A stretch of 34,453 nt of DNA from Rubellimicrobium sp. (GTDB taxonomy: Bacteria > Pseudomonadota > Alphaproteobacteria > Rhodobacterales > Rhodobacteraceae), in NCBI GenBank assembly GCA_019454835.1, contig JACFNP010000038.1, forward strand, positions 1 to 34,453, read 5' to 3'. Position 1 is the first letter of the stretch. Each line of letters begins with the position of its first letter. The notes under the pieces were generated by a model. That model had not been told where the DNA came from, did no database searches, and was given only the letters and a program-made list of their open reading frames with translations. This document shows, piece by piece, positions 14,368 through 23,058 of the stretch. The translations under genes were made by a program, and so were the position numbers.

Positions 14368-17237
14368 CCGCCCGCGTCTTTCACCTGCCGCCCGGCGTCG
14401 ATTTCGCCGCCGGGGTGGTGCGCGGCCTTGAGGAGCGCATGGTCGCCGCCCCGCCCGAGGACTGGGCGCGCGTCGAGATCTGGGCCAACACGCCGCGCAT
14501 GGCGCGGGCGCTGCGTGCCGCGTTTGAAACCGGCCCGGCGCGGCTGCTGCCGAAGCTGCGCCTGCTGGGCGCGATCACCTTGCCCGAACTGCCCGCCCCG
14601 GTGCCGCCTTTGCGCAGGCGGCTTGAACTGGCGCAACTGGTCCGGGCGCTGATCGCGCGCGAACCCGAACTGGCCGCGCAGGAGGATGTCTTCGCGCTGG
14701 CCGATTCGCTGGCCGCGCTGTTCGACGAGATGCAGGGCGAGGGCGTGGCCCCCGAGGTGCTGGCGGAACTCGATGTCTCGGACCTGTCCGGGCACTGGGC
14801 GCGGGCGCTGCGGTTCGTGGGGATCGCGGCACAATATGCGGGCGACAGCCCCGATCCCGAAGGGCTGCGCCGCCGCGCGGTGCTGGAGCTGGCGCGGCGC
14901 TGGCAGGACCGCGCGCCCGCGCATCCGGTCATCGTCGCGGGGTCCACCGGCTCGCGCGGGACCACGGCGCTGTTCATGGCGGCGGTGGCGCGTCTGCCGC
15001 AGGGCGCGGTGATCCTGCCGGGCTTCGAGGCGGCGACCCCCTGGAACGATCTTGCCGATGTGGCGACCGGCGAGGATCACCCCCAGTTCCGCTTTCGTCG
15101 CCTCGCCGATCTTCTGGGCATCGACCCCGCCGCGATCCCGCTCTGGAGCGCGACCGAAGCCGCCCGCCCGCGCCGCAACGCGCTGGTGTCGCTGGCGCTG
15201 CGCCCCGCGCCGGTCACCGACCGCTGGATCGCCGAGGGTCCGCTGCTCGGGCCGTTGGCGCAGGCGGTCGGCGGCATGACCCTGCTCGAGGCGCCGTCGC
15301 CCCGGATCGAGGCCGAGGCCATCGCCATGCGGCTGCGGCAGGCGGTCGCCGACGGCATCGGGGCGGCGCTGGTGTCGCCCGACCGGATGCTGACCCGGCA
15401 GGTCACGGCGGCGCTGGATCGCTGGGACATCCGGCCCGACGACAGCGCCGGGGTGCCGCTGGCGCTGTCGCCGCCGGGGCGCTTTCTGCGGCAGGTGGCC
15501 GACCTGATGGCCGGGCCGGTGACGGCGGCGGGGCTGGTGGCGCTGCTGAAGCACCCGCTCTGCCATTCCGGCGCCGGGCGCGGGCAGCATCTGCTCGACG
15601 TGCAGCGATACGAACTCCACCTGCGCCGCAACGGGCGGATATTCCCGACCGGCGCCGACATCCATGCCGAGGTCGGCGCGGGCTGGCGCGACTGGCTGTC
15701 GGGGATACTCGATGACCTGCCGTCGGCGCCCGAGGCCCCGCTTGTCGCCCGTGTCGCCCGCCATCTCGCGCTGGCCGAACGGATCGCCGCCGGATCGGCG
15801 GCCACCGGCAGCGGCGGGCTGTGGGACGAGTCGGCTGGCCGCGAGACGCAGGCGCAGATGGATGAACTGGCCCGTCAGGCCGATGCGGGCGGCGCCATGT
15901 CGGCACATGACTATGCGCGGCTCGTTGCCGACATCATGGCCGGGGGCGAGGTGCGCGACCGCGACGCCGGGCATCCGCTGGTGCGCATCCTCGGGCCGCG
16001 CGAGGCGCGTGAATGTGCGGCGCCGCTGGTGATCCTTGCCGGGCTGGACGAGGGCACATGGCCCGCGCTGCCCGCGCCGGACCCCTGGCTCAACCGCGCC
16101 ATGCGGCTGCGCGCCGGGCTGCTGCTGCCCGAACGGCAGGTCGGGCTGTCGGCGCATGACTTCCAGCAGGGGATCGCCGCGCCGGAGGTCTGGCTGACCC
16201 GGTCGGTGCGCTCGGACGATGCGCAGACAGTGCCCTCGCGCTGGCTGGCGCGGCTGACCAACCTGCTCGCGGGCCTGCCCGGCCAGGGCGGACCCGAGGC
16301 GCTGGCCGCGATGCGGGCCGAAGGCGCGCGCTGGATCGCCGGGGCCGAGGCGCTGTCGGTGCCGCCCGCCAGCGTGCCCGCCGAACCCCGCCCCTCGCCC
16401 GCGCCGCCGGTCGCGGCAAGGCCGGTGCGGCTGTCGGTCACCACGGTCGAGTGGCTGCTGCGCGACCCCTACGCGATCTATGCGCGCCACATCCTGCGGC
16501 TGAACCCGCTGGACCCGCTGACCCCCGCGCCCGACGCGCCGCTGCGCGGCACGATCCTGCACCGGGTGTTCCAGACGGTGTTCGAGGACGGCTTCGACCC
16601 CGCCGCCCCCGATGCGGCGGCCCGTCTGGTCGCCACCGCGACGCGCGTTCTGGACGAGGATTGCCCCTGGCCGCTGGTGCGCCACGTCTGGCGCGCGCGG
16701 ATGGAGCGGGTGGCCGCGTGGTTCGTGGACGGCGAACGCGCCCGGCGCCAGAGGGCCGAGCCGCGCCTGTTCGAGCAGCGAGGCGGCTACGACATCCCCG
16801 GCACCGGGGTCACGCTGACCGTCAAGGCCGACCGCATCGACATCGCTGCGGACGGCGCGGCGTTCCTCTACGACTACAAGACCGGCGTGCCGCCCTCGGA
16901 AAAGCAGCAGGGCGCGTTCGACCGGCAGTTGCTGCTTACTGCCGCGCTGGTCGAGGCGGGCGGCATCCGTGATCTCGGCCCGGTGCCGGTGGCGGGGGCC
17001 GAATTCATCGGCCTTGGCACCAGCCCGAAGATCGTCCCCGCGCCGCTGGACGACCACCCGCCCGCGCGGGTGCGCGAGGAACTGGCGCGGCTGCTGGCGG
17101 CCTGGGCCGACCCCGCGCGCGGCTATACCGCGCGCATGGCGCTGATGAGCGAACGCACCGCAAGCGATTTCGACCATCTCTCGCGCTTCGGCGAATGGGA
17201 CCTGTCGTCCGACCCCGTCACGCAGGTGCTGGAATGA
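14364..17237 (+). CDS. addB: double-strand break repair protein AddB
   Basis: AddB is the second large subunit of the AddAB helicase-nuclease, which resects DNA ends for RecA and recognises Chi-type sites. The 957-residue product is the alphaproteobacterial type: a degenerate helicase-like N-terminal half, VILAGLDEGTWPALPAPDPWLNRAMR near 555-580, and a C-terminal RecB-like nuclease. The nuclease has LRGTILHRVFQTVFEDGF near 727-744, KADRIDIAADG near 821 and YDYKTGVPP near 835. The usual cysteine set of the Firmicutes AddB iron-sulfur domain is not apparent. The ATG overlaps the murU stop and its own stop overlaps the addA start, so subunit synthesis is translationally coupled. Confidence 0.94.
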   Translation: MTARVFHLPPGVDFAAGVVRGLEERMVAAPPEDWARVEIWANTPRMARALRAAFETGPARLLPKLRLLGAITLPELPAPVPPLRRRLELAQLVRALIAREPELAAQEDVFALADSLAALFDEMQGEGVAPEVLAELDVSDLSGHWARALRFVGIAAQYAGDSPDPEGLRRRAVLELARRWQDRAPAHPVIVAGSTGSRGTTALFMAAVARLPQGAVILPGFEAATPWNDLADVATGEDHPQFRFRRLADLLGIDPAAIPLWSATEAARPRRNALVSLALRPAPVTDRWIAEGPLLGPLAQAVGGMTLLEAPSPRIEAEAIAMRLRQAVADGIGAALVSPDRMLTRQVTAALDRWDIRPDDSAGVPLALSPPGRFLRQVADLMAGPVTAAGLVALLKHPLCHSGAGRGQHLLDVQRYELHLRRNGRIFPTGADIHAEVGAGWRDWLSGILDDLPSAPEAPLVARVARHLALAERIAAGSAATGSGGLWDESAGRETQAQMDELARQADAGGAMSAHDYARLVADIMAGGEVRDRDAGHPLVRILGPREARECAAPLVILAGLDEGTWPALPAPDPWLNRAMRLRAGLLLPERQVGLSAHDFQQGIAAPEVWLTRSVRSDDAQTVPSRWLARLTNLLAGLPGQGGPEALAAMRAEGARWIAGAEALSVPPASVPAEPRPSPAPPVAARPVRLSVTTVEWLLRDPYAIYARHILRLNPLDPLTPAPDAPLRGTILHRVFQTVFEDGFDPAAPDAAARLVATATRVLDEDCPWPLVRHVWRARMERVAAWFVDGERARRQRAEPRLFEQRGGYDIPGTGVTLTVKADRIDIAADGAAFLYDYKTGVPPSEKQQGAFDRQLLLTAALVEAGGIRDLGPVPVAGAEFIGLGTSPKIVPAPLDDHPPARVREELARLLAAWADPARGYTARMALMSERTASDFDHLSRFGEWDLSSDPVTQVLE

Positions 17238-20200
17238 TCCGCGACGACGCCACCGAAGCGCAGGCCCGCGCCGCCGATCCGGGGGTGTCGACCTGGCTGA
17301 CCGCCAATGCGGGGTCGGGCAAGACCCGTGTGCTGACCGACCGGGTGGCGCGGCTGCTGCTGGCCGGGACCAGCCCGCAGAACATATTGTGCCTGACCTA
17401 CACCAAGGCCGCCGCCGCCGAGATGCAGAACCGCCTGTTCCTGCGTCTGGGCGAATGGGCGATGCTGGATGACGATGCGCTGCGGGCGGCGCTGCGCGAC
17501 CTGGGCGAGGATGTCGCGCCCGGCGGGCTGGCGGCGGCGCGACGGCTGTTCGCGCAGGCGATGGAGGTGCCCGGCGGGCTGCGCATCCAGACCATCCACG
17601 CCTTCTGTGCCAGCCTGCTGCGCCGCTTCCCGCTCGAGGCCGGGGTCAGCCCGGACTTCACCGAGATGGACGACCGCACCGGCGCCCTGCTGCGCGACCG
17701 GGTGGCCGAGGCGCTGGCGCTGGACGATCCGGCGCTGACGGATGCCTTCCTCGCCCATGCCTCGGGCGACGACATCGACCCGATGCTGCGGGCGATCACC
17801 GCCGCGCGCGGCGCGTTCGCGGATGCCTTTGACGACGCCGCGCTGCGCGATACGCTGGAAATCCCCCCCGACCTGACCCTCGAGCAGCTTGTGGACGACC
17901 TGCTCGGCCCCCGGATGCAGGCGCTGCTGGCGGATCTGGTGCCGCTGCTGCTGGCGGGATCGACCATGGACCAGCGCGCCGGGCAGGCGCTGCGTCAGGT
18001 GCAGGCGCGCGCGGACGATTTGGCGGTGCTCGAGTCGGTGTTTCTCTACGGAGCCACCGCCAAGGTGCCGTTCGGCGCGAAGATCGGCGCGTTTCCGACG
18101 AAGGCGACGCGCGAGAAAGCGCCCGGCGTGATCGTCGAACTCGAGCATTTCATGGCCTGGGTCGAAGGCGCCCGCGACTGGCGGCGCGGGCTGCTGGCGC
18201 TGGAACGTGCCAGGGCGCTGCATGACTATGCGCACGCCTTCCTTGCCCGGCTCGACGCCGAGAAGCTGCGGCGCGGCATGGTGGATTTTGACGACCTGAT
18301 CGCGCGCGCGCAGGCGCTGCTCTCGAATCCGGCGGTGGCGCAATGGGTGCTGTGGAAGCTCGACGGCGGCATCGACCACATTCTTGTCGACGAGGCGCAG
18401 GATACCTCGCCCCGGCAATGGGCGGTCATTCGCGGGCTGGCGCAGGAATTTGCCGCCGGACAGGGCGCGCGCGACGTGACCCGGACGATCTTTGTGGTCG
18501 GCGACCGCAAGCAGTCGATCTATTCCTTCCAGGGCGCCGATCCCGACGAATTCGACCGGATGCGCGGCCATTTCGAGGATGAACTCGGCAGCGCGGGCGC
18601 CGGGCTGCGCGACGGGCAACTGGCGTGGTCGTTCCGGTCCGCGCCTGCGGTGCTGCGCGCCGTCGATGCGGTGTTCCACGGAGAGGCGCAGACCGGCCTT
18701 GGCGAATCCGCGCAGCATTTCGCCTTCTGGGACGCGATGCCGGGCCGGGTGGACCTGTGGCCGCCGGTGCCGAAGGAACAGCCCGAGGAGGCGCCCGAGG
18801 ACTGGACCGCGCCCGTCGACCGCGTCAGCCCGCGCGACCCGGCGCAGGTGCTGGCCCGGCGCGTCGCCGCCGAGGTCGCGCGGATGGTCCGGGGCGGCGT
18901 GGTGGCCACCCAGAAGGACGGGCTGCGGCGGATCGGGCCGGGGGACATCCTGATTCTGGTGCAGCGCCGCTCGGACCTGTTCCACGCGCTGATCCGCGAA
19001 CTGAAGGCGCATGACGTGCCGGTGGCCGGGGCCGACCGGCTGCGGGTCGGGGCGGAACTGGCGGTGCGCGACATCGGCGCGCTGCTGCGGTTCCTGGCGC
19101 TGGCCGATGACGACCTGTCGCTGGCCGAGGCCCTGCGCTCGCCGCTGCTGGGCTGGAGCGAGGCCGAACTTTACGCGCTGGCTCAGCCGCGCAAGGGGAC
19201 GCTCTGGCAGGCGCTGCGGGCGTCGGGGCGGGCCGACACGCTGGCGGTGCTGGATGATCTGCGGCGGCAGGCCGATTTCCTGCGGCCCTATGACCTGATC
19301 AACCGTTTGCTGGTGCGCCATGACGGCAGGCGGCGCCTGCTGGGGCGGCTGGGGGTCGAGGCCGAGGACGGCATCGACGCGCTGCTGTCGCAGGCGCTGG
19401 CCTACGAAAGCGTCGAGGTGCCGAGCCTGACCGGCTTTGTCGAATGGATGCGCACCGATGCGAGCGATTTCAAGCGCCAGATCGACGCGCAGGGCGGCGC
19501 GCTGCGGGTGATGACCGTGCATGGCGCCAAGGGCCTTGAATCGCCGGTGGTGATCCTGCCCGATTGCGCCGTCCGGCGGCCGGGGCGCGGGGCGGCGATC
19601 CTGCCGGTCGCGGGCGGGGCGCTCTGGGCCGCGCCTGCGGCCGATGCGACTGCCGTGCAGCGCGCCTTGCAGGAGGAGGCCCGCGCCCGCGACGAGGCGG
19701 AACGGCGGCGGCTGCTCTATGTCGCCATGACGCGGGCGGAAAGCTGGCTGATCGTCGCGGCGGCGGGCGAGACCGGCGCGGGCGGCGAGAGCTGGCACGC
19801 GATGGTCGAGGCCGGGCTGGGCCATGCGGGCGCGGTGACCGCGCCGATGCCGGGCGGCGCCGGGCTGCGGCTGGAATCGGGCGACTGGGGGCAGGCGGCG
19901 CGCGTGGGCGAGGCGGCCGCGCGGGCGACCCCGGTGCAGGTCGATCCCGCGCCCGTGGTGCAGCCCCCGCGCCCGGCCGTCGTCTCGCCCTCGGACCTTG
20001 GCGGGGCGGTGATCCTGCCGGGCGAGGTGGACAGCAGCCGGACCGGCGCGTCGCTTGCGCGCGGGCGGCTGATGCACCGGCTGCTCGAGCACCTGCCCGA
20101 GGCGCCCGAGGGTGATCGCCCCGCGCTCGCGCAGGCGATGGTCGGGCGCGACCCGGATGCGGTGGCGGCGGGCGCCGACGCGGTGTTCGTCGCGCAGGCG

Positions 20201-20542
20201 CTGGCCATGGCGGCGCTGTTCGCGCCGGGCGCTCTGGTCGAGGCCGGGATCACCGGGACGCTGCCCGACGGGCGGCGGATCAGCGGACAGGTCGACCGGC
20301 TGGAGATCGGCGCGGGCGCGGTTGTCGTGACGGATTACAAGTCGAACCGCACCGTCCCCGCCCGCCCCGAGGACGTGCCCGAAGGCATCCTGCGGCAGAT
20401 GGGCGCCTATGTTCATGCGCTGGCGGCGATCTGGCCGGGGCGGCGGATCGAGGCGCGGATTCTCTGGACCGCGACCGGCCTGCTGATGCCGCTGCCCCAC
20501 GCCGGGATCATGGCTGCCTTGCAACGGGCCTGCGCGCCTTGA
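17234..20542 (+). CDS. addA: double-strand break repair helicase AddA
   Basis: AddA is a UvrD-type superfamily 1 helicase with a C-terminal nuclease domain. The 1102-residue protein has the Walker A loop TANAGSGKTRVLTDRV with Lys30 and LCLTYTKAAAAEMQNR near 53-68. HILVDEAQDTSPRQWAV lies near 381-397, VVGDRKQSIYSFQGA near 423, MTVHGAKGLESPVVILP near 760 and RRLLYVAMTRAES near 826. The nuclease core VVVTDYKSNRTVP is near 1030. ATG 17234 overlaps the addB stop (ATGA). The end of the gene carries the -35 hexamer of the putative trxA promoter. Confidence 0.96.
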   Translation: MIRDDATEAQARAADPGVSTWLTANAGSGKTRVLTDRVARLLLAGTSPQNILCLTYTKAAAAEMQNRLFLRLGEWAMLDDDALRAALRDLGEDVAPGGLAAARRLFAQAMEVPGGLRIQTIHAFCASLLRRFPLEAGVSPDFTEMDDRTGALLRDRVAEALALDDPALTDAFLAHASGDDIDPMLRAITAARGAFADAFDDAALRDTLEIPPDLTLEQLVDDLLGPRMQALLADLVPLLLAGSTMDQRAGQALRQVQARADDLAVLESVFLYGATAKVPFGAKIGAFPTKATREKAPGVIVELEHFMAWVEGARDWRRGLLALERARALHDYAHAFLARLDAEKLRRGMVDFDDLIARAQALLSNPAVAQWVLWKLDGGIDHILVDEAQDTSPRQWAVIRGLAQEFAAGQGARDVTRTIFVVGDRKQSIYSFQGADPDEFDRMRGHFEDELGSAGAGLRDGQLAWSFRSAPAVLRAVDAVFHGEAQTGLGESAQHFAFWDAMPGRVDLWPPVPKEQPEEAPEDWTAPVDRVSPRDPAQVLARRVAAEVARMVRGGVVATQKDGLRRIGPGDILILVQRRSDLFHALIRELKAHDVPVAGADRLRVGAELAVRDIGALLRFLALADDDLSLAEALRSPLLGWSEAELYALAQPRKGTLWQALRASGRADTLAVLDDLRRQADFLRPYDLINRLLVRHDGRRRLLGRLGVEAEDGIDALLSQALAYESVEVPSLTGFVEWMRTDASDFKRQIDAQGGALRVMTVHGAKGLESPVVILPDCAVRRPGRGAAILPVAGGALWAAPAADATAVQRALQEEARARDEAERRRLLYVAMTRAESWLIVAAAGETGAGGESWHAMVEAGLGHAGAVTAPMPGGAGLRLESGDWGQAARVGEAAARATPVQVDPAPVVQPPRPAVVSPSDLGGAVILPGEVDSSRTGASLARGRLMHRLLEHLPEAPEGDRPALAQAMVGRDPDAVAAGADAVFVAQALAMAALFAPGALVEAGITGTLPDGRRISGQVDRLEIGAGAVVVTDYKSNRTVPARPEDVPEGILRQMGAYVHALAAIWPGRRIEARILWTATGLLMPLPHAGIMAALQRACAP

Positions 20543-20567
20543 CGGCAGGGGGGCGGGTTCTTAGCTT
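20539..20567 (+). promoter_or_regulatory. putative promoter of trxA-hslV
   Basis: TTGACG (20539-20544, over the addA stop codon) and TAGCTT (20562-20567) are 17 bp apart. Transcription from near 20575 would leave a short leader with AAGGAG (20586-20591) ahead of the trxA ATG at 20599. Confidence 0.45.
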
Positions 20568-20598
20568 CCGGCCTGATCCCGTATCAAGGAGTTGAGAT

Positions 20599-20919
20599 AT
20601 GGCCACCGTTGCCGTCACCGATGCCACCTTTGACGCCGAGGTGCGCCAGTCCGAGGTTCCCGTCGTCGTCGATTTCTGGGCCGAATGGTGCGGCCCCTGC
20701 CGCATGATCGGCCCCGCGCTGGAAGAACTGGCCGAGGAATACAAGGGCAAGGTCAAGATCGCCAAGGTGAACGTGGACGAGAACCCGTCCCTGCCCGCGC
20801 AGATGGGGGTGCGGGGGATTCCCGCGCTGTTCATCTTCAAGGGCGGCGAGGTGGTCTCGAACCGCGCCGGGGCGGCGCCCAAGGCGGCGCTCGAAAGCTG
20901 GATCAAGTCGGCGATCTGA
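20599..20919 (+). CDS. trxA: thioredoxin
   Basis: This is a 106-residue cytosolic thioredoxin, the general protein disulfide reductant. The active site [10 protein letters not shown] has Cys31 and Cys34; the cis-proline loop [13 protein letters not shown] is near 74-86, and the buried Asp25 (VVDFW) is present. The length is typical of class I thioredoxin. AAGGAG sits 7 nt before the ATG. Its stop overlaps the hslV start (TGATG). Confidence 0.97.
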   Translation: MATVAVTDATFDAEVRQSEVPVVVDFWAEWCGPCRMIGPALEELAEEYKGKVKIAKVNVDENPSLPAQMGVRGIPALFIFKGGEVVSNRAGAAPKAALESWIKSAI

Positions 20920-21473
20920 TGGCTGATCCGGCATCTCCGGGCTGGCACGGCACCACGATCATCGGCGTACGCAAGGGCGGGCGCGTGGTGATCGCGGGTG
21001 ACGGACAGGTGAGCCTGGGCCAGACCGTCATCAAGGGCACGGCGCGCAAGGTGCGCCGTCTCGCCCCCGGCGGTCACGAGGTGGTCGCCGGGTTCGCGGG
21101 TTCGACGGCGGACGCGTTCACGCTGCTGGAACGGCTCGAGGCCAGGCTGGAATCGGCGCCGGGCCAACTGGCACGGGCCTGCGTGGAACTGGCGAAAGAC
21201 TGGCGCATGGACAAATACCTGCGCAACCTTGAAGCCATGCTGATCGTGACCGACGGCAAGGCGCTGTTCGTGCTGACCGGCGCGGGCGACGTGCTGGAGC
21301 CGGAACACGATGTCGCGGCAATCGGGTCGGGCGGCATGTATGCGCTGGCCGCTGCACGGGCGCTGATGGACGGGGAACTGGACGCCGAGGCGATCGCGCG
21401 CCGGGCGATGGCGATTGCGGCGGAAATCTGCGTCTACACCAACGGCGAGGTGACGGTCGAGGGGATCGGCTGA
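20919..21473 (+). CDS. hslV: ATP-dependent protease subunit HslV
   Basis: HslV is the proteasome-like peptidase of the HslUV (ClpQY) protease. The 184-residue product carries the catalytic segment [20 protein letters not shown]; the nucleophile by homology is Thr12. An N-terminal extension of 11 residues must therefore be removed, longer than the single Met of E. coli. [21 protein letters not shown] near 48-68 and [16 protein letters not shown] near 129-144 are family motifs. Normally hslU follows directly, but here two toxin-antitoxin modules and repeats on 1.6 kb separate them. It overlaps trxA by one base. Confidence 0.96.
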   Translation: MADPASPGWHGTTIIGVRKGGRVVIAGDGQVSLGQTVIKGTARKVRRLAPGGHEVVAGFAGSTADAFTLLERLEARLESAPGQLARACVELAKDWRMDKYLRNLEAMLIVTDGKALFVLTGAGDVLEPEHDVAAIGSGGMYALAAARALMDGELDAEAIARRAMAIAAEICVYTNGEVTVEGIG

Positions 21474-21489
21474 GCCGTTTCGGGGCTGG

Positions 21490-21711
21490 CGTCATTGCGG
21501 GTGACGGCGGGTAGGGGGAGTCGTCATTGCGAGGAGGCGCAGCCGACGCGGCAATCCCGAGGGTATTGAGCAAGCGGTCGGGGTTGCTTCACTTCGTTCG
21601 CAATGACGGCGGGTATGGGGACTCGTCATTGCGAGGAGGCGCAGCCGACGCGGCAATCCCGAGGTTGTGCGTGAGCGGTCGGGGTTGCTTCGGCTTCGCC
21701 TCGCAATGACG
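21490..21711. repeat. two full and one partial GTCATTGCGAGG palindromes
   Basis: Full copies are 21522-21607 and 21624-21711; a short fragment CGTCATTGCGG is at 21490-21500. The first copy has the CTTCACTTCGTTCGC right arm, the second CTTCGGCTTCGCCTCGC. They fill the gap between hslV and the converging brnA gene. Confidence 0.9.
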
Positions 21712-21741
21712 GACGCTGGCCATGCAACCGCCCTGCCCGGA

Positions 21742-22026
21742 TCACCCCGCTACCTTCTGTGCCTCCATATAGGCGCGCAGCACGGCGTTCATCCGAGTCT
21801 GATACCCCTTGCCCTGCGCGCGGAAGAAATCAAGCACGTCGGCATCGACGCGCAACGATATGGCCTGCTTGGGTTCGGGGATGACGAGTTCGGCGCGTGA
21901 CCAGTCGACCTCGAATTCCTCGGGGCCTTCGTAGTCCCCCTCGCGGCGCAGACGCTCCCAGTCAGTTTCTCCTTTCATCCGCCGGATCTGTTCCAGCGTG
22001 AAAGGCCCGGAAATATTCTCTTTCAT
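21742..22026 (-). CDS. brnA: BrnA-type antitoxin, module 1
   Basis: This 94-residue antitoxin pairs with the BrnT toxin upstream. The C-terminal half (KQAISLRVDADVLDFFRAQGKGYQTRMNAVLRAYMEAQ) is the typical DNA-binding ribbon-helix-helix domain that autoregulates the operon. The N-terminal part (MKENISGPFTLEQIRRMKGETDWERL) differs from module 2 and is expected to contact the toxin. From residue 25 or so onward the two antitoxins are nearly identical. The start ATG at 22026 lies inside the end of the toxin gene (65-bp overlap), the usual brnTA arrangement. Confidence 0.9.
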   Translation of the reverse strand: MKENISGPFTLEQIRRMKGETDWERLRREGDYEGPEEFEVDWSRAELVIPEPKQAISLRVDADVLDFFRAQGKGYQTRMNAVLRAYMEAQKVAG

Positions 22027-22258
22027 AGCGCCTTGCCCTCCGGGCTGTAATGATGCGGATTCTGTCACCCCGCATGGTGTAGATGACGGCGATGATGGTG
22101 CCGTGCAGCACACCTGCCACTGCCCTGCGCAGTTCAATGTCGCTGCGCGCGGGCAGGTGCAAAACGGGCCCGTCAAAGATTTCCACCGCATCCACGAAGT
22201 CGATTCCGTGCTTGCGGATCGTCGCCCGGCGCTTGTCCTCATCCCATTCAAACTCCAC
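21962..22258 (-). CDS. brnT: BrnT-type toxin, module 1
   Basis: BrnT toxins are small RelE-fold ribonucleases that inhibit translation when free. This 98-residue protein starts EFEWDEDKRRATIRKHGIDFVDAVEIFDG and ends with the conserved strand-helix [22 protein letters not shown], in which the catalytic-type Arg residues lie. The start codon is GTG at 22258 with a G-rich Shine-Dalgarno before it. Toxin precedes antitoxin, as usual for this family. The tail DPADERRN is not shared with module 2. Confidence 0.9.
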   Translation of the reverse strand: MEFEWDEDKRRATIRKHGIDFVDAVEIFDGPVLHLPARSDIELRRAVAGVLHGTIIAVIYTMRGDRIRIITARRARRYEREYFRAFHAGTDPADERRN

Positions 22259-22301
22259 GGATGGCCCCCCTCTGTCGTGGGGAGTCCTATCCGCAGAATG
22301 G

Positions 22302-22316
22302 TTAAACGAACCTTAA
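22302..22316. promoter_or_regulatory. CtrA-like box in the module 1 leader
   Basis: TTAA-N7-TTAA (22302-22305 and 22313-22316); on the reverse strand the second half reads TTAAC. This is the consensus spacing of the alphaproteobacterial cell-cycle regulator CtrA. It is 41-55 bp downstream of the -10 hexamer and about 44 bp before the toxin GTG. Confidence 0.45.
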
Positions 22317-22356
22317 GTGCCGCCCTCGGGTATCGCTCTCCGGCGCCGCCAGCGCG

Positions 22357-22385
22357 TATATACATACCGTCCCAACGCGCGTCAA
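22357..22385 (-). promoter_or_regulatory. promoter/operator of brnTA module 1
   Basis: On the reverse strand TTGACG (22385-22380) and TATATA (22362-22357) are exactly 17 bp apart, close to the sigma-70 consensus. The -10 lies in GTATGTATATAC, a partly self-complementary stretch suited to a ribbon-helix-helix repressor. The -35 overlaps the stop codon of the upstream module's brnA (22382-22384). Confidence 0.75.
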
Positions 22386-22666
22386 CCCGCTACCTTCTGC
22401 GCCTCCATATAGGCGCGCAGCACGGCGTTCATCCGGGTCTGATACCCCTTGCCCTGCGCGCGGAAGAAATCGAGCACATCGGCATCGACGCGCAACGATA
22501 TGGCCTGCTTGGGCTCGGGGATGACAATTTCGGCGCGCGACCAGTCGACCTCGAATTCCTCGGGGCCTTCGTAATCCCCCTCGCGGCGCAGACGCTCCCA
22601 GTCAGTGCGGTCCTCGAACTGGCCAATCTCCTCGAGGGAATAGGGACCCATAATTCTCCCGCTCAT
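22382..22666 (-). CDS. brnA: BrnA-type antitoxin, module 2
   Basis: This is a 94-residue paralogue of the module 1 antitoxin. Residues from about [11 protein letters not shown] to the C-terminal QKVAG are the same except for one conservative change (AEI versus AEL), including the whole ribbon-helix-helix domain. The N-terminus ([20 protein letters not shown]) is different. A second Met at residue 6 is an alternative start. Its end carries the -35 box of module 1, so the two modules are packed head to tail. Confidence 0.9.
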   Translation of the reverse strand: MSGRIMGPYSLEEIGQFEDRTDWERLRREGDYEGPEEFEVDWSRAEIVIPEPKQAISLRVDADVLDFFRAQGKGYQTRMNAVLRAYMEAQKVAG

Positions 22667-22901
22667 GTCGTCTGGCCCTCCGGGCTGTGATGATGCGGAT
22701 GCTTTCGCCCCGCATGGTAAAGATGATGGCGACGATGACTCCGTCAAACTCGCCTATTGCCGTCTCGCGTGGCTCGATATCGCTGCGGGCCGACCCCCGA
22801 AGGTGCGGGCCACCAAAAACCGAAAACGCCGCGCGAAGGAAATCGATCCCGTGCTTGCGCAGCGTCGCCTCGCGTTTCTCCTCATCCCATTCAAACTCCA
22901 C
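22602..22901 (-). CDS. brnT: BrnT-type toxin, module 2
   Basis: This 99-residue BrnT paralogue is on a GTG start at 22901. N-terminus ([20 protein letters not shown]) and the [20 protein letters not shown] segment match module 1, while the middle ([34 protein letters not shown]) and the tail differ. It overlaps its antitoxin by 65 bp. Together with module 1 it is a tandem duplication with a period of about 642 bp. Confidence 0.9.
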   Translation of the reverse strand: MEFEWDEEKREATLRKHGIDFLRAAFSVFGGPHLRGSARSDIEPRETAIGEFDGVIVAIIFTMRGESIRIITARRARRHERENYGSLFPRGDWPVRGPH

Positions 22902-22943
22902 GGATGGCCCCCCTCTGTCTGGGGCTTCCTATCCGCAGAATGG

Positions 22944-22958
22944 TTAAACGAACCTTAA
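22944..22958. promoter_or_regulatory. CtrA-like box in the module 2 leader
   Basis: The same TTAA-N7-TTAA element as in module 1, with identical seven central bases, at the same distance from the -10 hexamer. Confidence 0.45.
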
Positions 22959-22998
22959 GTGCGGCCCTCCGGCACCGCTCTTCGGCATTGCCTGTTCG

Positions 22999-23027
22999 TA
23001 TATACATACCGTCTCCACACCCGTCAA
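22999..23027 (-). promoter_or_regulatory. promoter/operator of brnTA module 2
   Basis: TTGACG (23027-23022) and TATATA (23004-22999) with a 17-bp spacer on the reverse strand; the 12 bases GTATGTATATAC are the same as in module 1. Confidence 0.75.
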
Positions 23028-23029
23028 CC

Positions 23030-23058
23030 CTTCAATTCCGCCCCCGCGCTGGCTATCT
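23030..23058 (+). promoter_or_regulatory. possible RpoH-type (heat-shock) promoter of hslU
   Basis: CTTCAA (23030-23035), 17 bp, then CTATCT (23053-23058) resembles alphaproteobacterial sigma-32 promoters (CTTGAA and C-Y-ATnT). It is 28 bp before the hslU ATG and overlaps no gene. Since hslU no longer sits behind hslV it needs its own promoter. One mismatch in the -35 box keeps this tentative. Confidence 0.35.

Noticed and set aside
13857..17177. A reading frame of over 1100 codons on the reverse strand opposite murU and addB
   Set aside because: It is an antisense shadow in GC-rich DNA: His/Arg/Gln-rich, without any recognisable motif, lying over a certain addB gene.
17123..20524. A second reverse frame of over 1100 codons opposite addA
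   Set aside because: Same reason: antisense of a clear helicase-nuclease gene, with low-complexity Arg/Gln/His composition.
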